Positions 60,343 to 64,000 of a DNA stretch of 64,000 nt are shown one piece after another. A program made the translations under genes and the position numbers. The notes under the pieces are model-generated. The model was not told where the DNA came from, did no database searches, and saw nothing but the letters and a program-made list of their open reading frames with translations. Source of the stretch: JAHFTW01 sp038046785 (GTDB lineage: Archaea > Thermoplasmatota > E2 > JACPAO01 > JAHFTW01); NCBI GenBank assembly GCA_038046785.1, contig JBBSVM010000004.1, forward strand, positions 62,001-126,000, in the 5' to 3' direction. Numbering within the stretch: position 1 is the stretch's first letter; every line of letters starts with the position of its first letter.

Positions 60343-62013
60343 TTGAGACTGCACCTCCATTCCGTCGCAATGGTGGCAGTCACGATTCTTGCCGCGCTCC
60401 CCGTCGCCGAGGCGCAGACCGAATCCCTCTACGCCTTCGAGATGACCCTGGCCGAAAACGGCAAGGTCACGGTGCCCTACGAGTCGGGCGCCGGTCGCGC
60501 GGAGGTGATTGGCACCATTCGGGACGTCTCGAATGTCCCGCCGTACGGGCTCCTGCCCGCTGGATCTTCGGGCGTCCCGGTCTTCGCGCACCGCGTCTCC
60601 CTCAAGGTCACCCCCATCGACATCGACTCGGGATGGCAGGTCAGCCTCCCCGTGCCGAACGCGTTTGACGTGTTCCCGCACGGCCCGGAACGCACCTTCA
60701 AAATTCCCGTCCTTCTGAGCCCGCAAGCGCAATCGCCCTTCTTCCGGGCCAACATCACAGCGACCATCCAGCTGGAGGATGGCACGACGCGGACGCTTAC
60801 GAGTCAGATTACCGCGTTCACGCCGGGTCTCCCGGTCTTCAACGTCCAAGGTGCTGCCTCCAAGACTCTCGGCCTGCGCGAGTCCTTTAGCGCCAACATC
60901 ACAATCACCAACCTCGATCTCAAGCCGCGCCCGTTCACGTTCGCGCTGGACCAGAACCCCTGCGGCTTCTCGGTTGGCACGCCCGGCACGGTGATGGTGA
61001 ACTCCAAGGACAGTCCAAGCCGAGGCATCGGCGTGGAGAGCATCAAGGTCCAGGCGCCCGCAAGCGGCTTCTTCCCGCTGGGGGAACAGTGCCAGATCAG
61101 CGTTCGAATTTTCCCGTCGGACGAGCCGGGCAATGCGCGTCCCGTCTTTTTCTCGGTCACGCTGCAGGGCGTCGGCGTCGAGCCTCCCATCATCTTCACC
61201 GTCTTCGTCGCCATTCTCCTGCTGGTGTTGCTGATTCTTTTCCTGCGCCGCCGCAAAGAGAAGCTCGAGGAGGAGATTCTCGGCAAGCCGCAGAAACCTT
61301 GGACCATCCCGGTCGAGAAGGTCTACCTCAAGGCGCTCAAGGCAAAAGATGAGCGCGCCTGGTACGTCGTGCGTCATTTCCTCATGGAGGAGGAGTACCG
61401 CAGCGCACTCCTCTGGTACAGCAGCTACAAGAAAGCCACGAAGGGGACGCGCAAGCGCGAACGGCTCGTCATCCGCCAGGAGAAACAGTACGCGCGCTGG
61501 AAGGCGGCGTGGGCCCGCGCCATCGCCAAGCCGATGACGAAGGCGGACCGCTTCGAGGCGAAACTCCAGGCCAAACTGGACCGCAAGGCCAAGAAGGCGC
61601 ACCGCAAGGAGCTCAAGAAATGGAAGGCGCTTGTTGCCAAGCTCCAGGAGGCCACGCAGAAACAGGTGGAGCGTGCCGAGGCGCGCTACGCCAAGGATCT
61701 CAAGCGCGCGCAGAAGAAGGGGCTCGCTGAGCCGGAACGTCCGTTCATCGCGGCTCCTGATCTTCCGCCTGAGCCGCAACTCCAGAAGGTTCTGCTTGCG
61801 GACCAGCGTCTTGGCAAGAAGGCGCTGCGGTTCCGCCGCAAGATGGCGAAACGGCAGGGCAACCTTGAGGTCAAGTTCGAGAAGGCGGATGCACGCCGCC
61901 TCAGCAAGGTGGAGCGCAAAGTGGACAAGCTGGCGCGCAAGCTGGACGATCCGGCATTCGTGGCCGAGCACCCGATGCTGGCGCGCCGCGCCGCTCGGAC
62001 CGACCGCGCCTGA
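60343..62013 (+). CDS. Single-pass membrane protein with long basic cytoplasmic coiled coil
   Basis: TTG 60343 gives 556 residues: a signal peptide, an extracytoplasmic part of about 255 residues with two beta domains, a transmembrane helix at about 282-301 (PPIIFTVFVAILLLVLLILF), and a cytoplasmic part of about 250 residues dominated by Lys, Arg, Ala and Glu (RFEAKLQAKLDRKAKKAHRK). The latter predicts long helices or coiled coils with a strong positive charge. I know no family with this combination. It follows the PGF-CTERM gene by 70 bp on the same strand. Confidence 0.8.
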   Translation: MRLHLHSVAMVAVTILAALPVAEAQTESLYAFEMTLAENGKVTVPYESGAGRAEVIGTIRDVSNVPPYGLLPAGSSGVPVFAHRVSLKVTPIDIDSGWQVSLPVPNAFDVFPHGPERTFKIPVLLSPQAQSPFFRANITATIQLEDGTTRTLTSQITAFTPGLPVFNVQGAASKTLGLRESFSANITITNLDLKPRPFTFALDQNPCGFSVGTPGTVMVNSKDSPSRGIGVESIKVQAPASGFFPLGEQCQISVRIFPSDEPGNARPVFFSVTLQGVGVEPPIIFTVFVAILLLVLLILFLRRRKEKLEEEILGKPQKPWTIPVEKVYLKALKAKDERAWYVVRHFLMEEEYRSALLWYSSYKKATKGTRKRERLVIRQEKQYARWKAAWARAIAKPMTKADRFEAKLQAKLDRKAKKAHRKELKKWKALVAKLQEATQKQVERAEARYAKDLKRAQKKGLAEPERPFIAAPDLPPEPQLQKVLLADQRLGKKALRFRRKMAKRQGNLEVKFEKADARRLSKVERKVDKLARKLDDPAFVAEHPMLARRAARTDRA

Positions 62014-62016
62014 AGG

Positions 62017-62454
62017 CTACTCCATCGGGCGCAGCGTGACCTGCACGAGGTCGAAACCGGCCGGGCAGGCCAGAGGTCCGTGGTTCGCCTCAATGGCGTG
62101 GCGGACGCCCGCTTGGGCGCCAACCGGATGGCAGAGCCCGTAGGAGGCGCAATCGGGTCGGCCACACGCGATGGGGCTCCAGGTCGCCGCCGTGCCGCGC
62201 AGATGGCGTGTTTCCAGCGATGAAGTGAAGCCAACCTCCTCGACCTCGACGACATGGGCCTTGCTGCCCTCATGCAGGCCGCAGGGGTGGCTCACCGGAC
62301 GCAGCGCCTTGACCTGGTAGTTGCGACTGGGGGTCAGGCCGAAGCAGAGCTTCTGGAAGGGGCAGCCTTGGCACTCTTCGCCCGCGTTTGCGCCCAGGAA
62401 ACGGAAGCGGGCGCCGATGCGTGCCGAGCTTTCCGGGACCAGGGTGAGCGTCAC
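62017..62454 (-). CDS. UPF0179 family protein
   Basis: The 145 residues match the archaeal family UPF0179 of unknown function: ECQGCPFQKLCFGLTPSRNY, VSHPCGLHEGSKAHVVEV, ACGRPDCASYGLC and a late CPAGFDLVQV. The spaced cysteines suggest a metal or Fe-S site. It converges with the coiled-coil membrane protein gene (3 bp gap) and diverges from egsA. Confidence 0.9.
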   Translation of the reverse strand: MTLTLVPESSARIGARFRFLGANAGEECQGCPFQKLCFGLTPSRNYQVKALRPVSHPCGLHEGSKAHVVEVEEVGFTSSLETRHLRGTAATWSPIACGRPDCASYGLCHPVGAQAGVRHAIEANHGPLACPAGFDLVQVTLRPME

Positions 62455-62607
62455 GGGGGGCCTCCGGACGCAGCCAGGCCCCCGCGCTCTTCAGGGTTTG
62501 GGCAGACGGCAACCATCGTGCGCCGACGGGTGCGGCGTCGCCGCATCGGCAGAACGCGAACGGCCACCGCTCCGCTTATGGACCCGCGACGGGGTCGAGG
62601 GGTGCCG

Positions 62608-63663
62608 ATGGCCGACGACAAGCTCAAGCACATGATCTTCCCGCGCCACGTTCTGGTCGGCTCCGACGCCGTGGACAAGCTTGGCACCATGGTCGCCGAC
62701 CTCGAACTGGACGCCCCTGGCGTCGTCGTCGTCGATGCCACGACGCAGAAACTCATCGGCCCCCGCGTCGCCCGCGCCCTCGAAGGGGCTGGGCTGCGCC
62801 CCACCTTCTTCGTCTCGAACGGGGCGACAATGCAGTCGGTGCAGGCGTGCGTCAAGGCGGGCAAGAAAGCGGGGGCCGCCTGGTACGTCGGAGCCGGTGG
62901 CGGGTCGGTCATCGACGTCGCCAAACTCGCCGCCTTCGAGCACGGCCCCGCCTGGATTTCTGCGCCCACGTCGGCGAGCCACGACGGCATCTGTTCCGGC
63001 CGCGCCAGCATCAAGGAGCGGCGCGGCAGCACCAGCATCGAGGCGAAGCCGCCTGCGGCCATCGTCGCCGACACCAGCATCATCAGCAAGGCACCCTACC
63101 GCATGCTCGCCTCGGGCTGCGCCGACGTCATCTCCAACATGACGGCGGTCCTGGACTACAAGCTGGCGCACCGGCTCAAGGCCGAGGAGTACAGCTCGTT
63201 CGCCGCCGTCCTCGCCCGCACCGCGGCGGAGCAGATCATGGAGAACACCGCCCTCATCCGCCCCGGCATCGAGGAGGCCTCCTGGCTCGTTGTCAAGTCC
63301 CTCGTCGTCTCCGGCGTCAGCATGGCGGTCGCCGGAAGTTCGCGCCCCGCTTCGGGCGCCGAGCACCTGTTCGGGCACGCCATCGATCGCATCGCCCCCG
63401 GCCCGCTGCACGGCGAGACCGTCGGCGTCGGCAGCATCCTGATGATGCATCTGCACGGCGGCGACTGGCAAGCCATCCGCAACGCCCTGCGCGAGGTCAA
63501 CGCCCCCACGACTGCGAAAGAGTTGGGTGTTGCCCCCAAACAGTTGCTCCAGGCGCTCACCACCTGCCACACCATCCGGCCCGACCGCTACACCATCCTG
63601 GGTGAATCGGGGCTGACGAAAGATGCCGCAACAGCGCTTTGCAAAGCGACCGGCGTCATCTGA
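62608..63663 (+). CDS. egsA: Glycerol-1-phosphate dehydrogenase
   Basis: This enzyme reduces dihydroxyacetone phosphate to sn-glycerol-1-phosphate, the backbone of archaeal ether lipids, and is diagnostic for archaea. The 351 residues carry AGGGSVIDVAKLAAFE (NAD-binding), SAPTSASHDGICSGRASI, the metal-binding Asp in ASGCADVISNMTA and His in GAEHLFGHAIDRI and GPLHGETVGVG. ATG 62608 has GAGGGG upstream. A TATA-like CTTATGG lies about 28 bp before the start. Confidence 0.97.
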   Translation: MADDKLKHMIFPRHVLVGSDAVDKLGTMVADLELDAPGVVVVDATTQKLIGPRVARALEGAGLRPTFFVSNGATMQSVQACVKAGKKAGAAWYVGAGGGSVIDVAKLAAFEHGPAWISAPTSASHDGICSGRASIKERRGSTSIEAKPPAAIVADTSIISKAPYRMLASGCADVISNMTAVLDYKLAHRLKAEEYSSFAAVLARTAAEQIMENTALIRPGIEEASWLVVKSLVVSGVSMAVAGSSRPASGAEHLFGHAIDRIAPGPLHGETVGVGSILMMHLHGGDWQAIRNALREVNAPTTAKELGVAPKQLLQALTTCHTIRPDRYTILGESGLTKDAATALCKATGVI

Positions 63664-63679
63664 GCGCGCGCCCTTCCCA

Positions 63680-63743
63680 AACACGGATTTCACGGATGGC
63701 ACGGAACGGCCGTCGTTGCCTGGAAATCCGTGCAATGCGTGTT
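63680..63743. repeat. Divergent member of the CAGATT palindrome group
   Basis: AACACGGATTTCACGGATGG at the left pairs imperfectly with GGAAATCCGTGCAATGCGTG at the right. The unit is CGGATT instead of CAGATT. It lies between egsA and the AbrB-like gene, same strand, consistent with the placement of the other copies beyond gene 3' ends. Confidence 0.6.
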
Positions 63744-63818
63744 CGGTGGGCGGCTCAGTCTGACCCGCAAGTTCTTAGCACACCTCATTCCATGCCACAG
63801 GCAACCACAGGTGTGCAC

Positions 63819-64000
63819 ATGAAAATCGACATCGGCAGCGAAGGGAAAATCCTCGGCACGAAGCGCGTCAGCCCGAACGGCCAGGTCTCCGGCCTGAGCG
63901 AGTACGCGGGCGAAGAGGTCCTCATCATTTACCCCGGCAACCGCGAGCCGCGCATCCGCATGGAGGCGGGCGACTACGTCCACGAGGTGGAGAAGGCGGT
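63819..64000 (+). CDS. AbrB-like or related small protein (3' truncated by window edge)
   Basis: ATG 63819 (or 63792, nine codons earlier) opens a frame that runs off the window: MKIDIGSEGKILGTKRVSPN, then GQVSGLSEYAGEEVLIIYPG and further basic/acidic alternation. The pattern 'kRVSpnGQvs..L..yaGeEVlii' is reminiscent of swapped-hairpin AbrB-type DNA-binding domains, where a Gly-Gln pair follows the first strand. Sixty residues are visible, too few for a firm call. Confidence 0.55.
   Translation, partial: MKIDIGSEGKILGTKRVSPNGQVSGLSEYAGEEVLIIYPGNREPRIRMEAGDYVHEVEKA

Noticed and set aside
59344..61971. Minus-strand 875-codon open frame
   Set aside because: An Arg/Gly/Asp/Leu-rich shadow of two well-supported exported proteins on the plus strand with signal peptides and membrane helices.

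Overview
The window is one GC-rich stretch of an archaeal chromosome and looks like draft (probably metagenome-derived) sequence, with a 100-base run of N and two single-base frameshifts. The archaeal assignment rests on a Cdc6/Orc1 initiator, archaeal tgtA with a PUA domain, ribosomal protein S8e and SRP19, aCPSF1 with KH domains plus an aCPSF2-like nuclease, a proteasome beta subunit, glycerol-1-phosphate dehydrogenase, UPF0179, and the archaeal CoA route (pantoate kinase, phosphopantoate--beta-alanine ligase). Many lipobox lipoproteins and secreted proteins ending in a PGF-CTERM-like tail, together with bacterial-type purine and folate genes, suggest a mesophilic euryarchaeon of Thermoplasmatota type. 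That placement is inference.

Layout. 0-6.5 kb: two paralogous membrane proteins, a G-domain-degenerate EF-Tu-like protein, lipoproteins, and an acyl-CoA dehydrogenase whose 3' end is duplicated around the gap. 6.5-7.2 kb: SRP19 and S8e. 7.2-10.2 kb: a less GC-rich operon encoding a secreted protein, a lipoprotein and a frameshifted membrane-anchored winged-helix regulator. 10.2-19.3 kb: DUF1405 protein, tRNA-Glu, an ACT protein, uvrA, a broken GNAT gene, GTP cyclohydrolase II, signal peptidase and cdc6. 19.3-28.9 kb: a cdc6-proximal intergenic region, tgtA, an NAD locus (nadA, aspartate dehydrogenase, nadC), the CoA gene and aCPSF2. 29-37.3 kb: ABC-F ATPase, secreted proteins, tRNA-Gln, thpR, gpmI, a kelch lipoprotein, an M28 peptidase and a half-length deoxyhypusine-hydroxylase-like HEAT protein. 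37.3-44.6 kb: a compact purH-purN-folC-pabBA-pabC-folP operon. 44.8-50.9 kb: a six-gene minus-strand operon from DNA ligase to an FKBP-like lipoprotein. 51-64 kb: coaBC and pantoate kinase, aCPSF1, proteasome beta, trmJ, surface proteins, UPF0179, egsA and a truncated AbrB-like gene.

How the genes fit together. The window carries much of three cofactor pathways: NAD from aspartate, CoA from pantoate, and p-aminobenzoate, dihydropteroate and folylpolyglutamate steps of folate. The folate genes sit in one operon with the two purine enzymes that use 10-formyl-tetrahydrofolate.

The most unusual content is non-coding. First, three genes (acyl-CoA dehydrogenase, tgtA, tRNA-Gln) have their 3' ends duplicated in direct orientation, separated by roughly 77 bp of hairpin-rich sequence. 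In both protein genes the copy joined to the gene body ends in a different stop codon from the distal copy. Second, a dispersed family of palindromes built from CAGATT-type units occupies at least six intergenic regions, with a related element in a seventh, in short (about 65-70 bp) and long (about 190 bp) forms. Both look like small repeat elements that I do not recognise.
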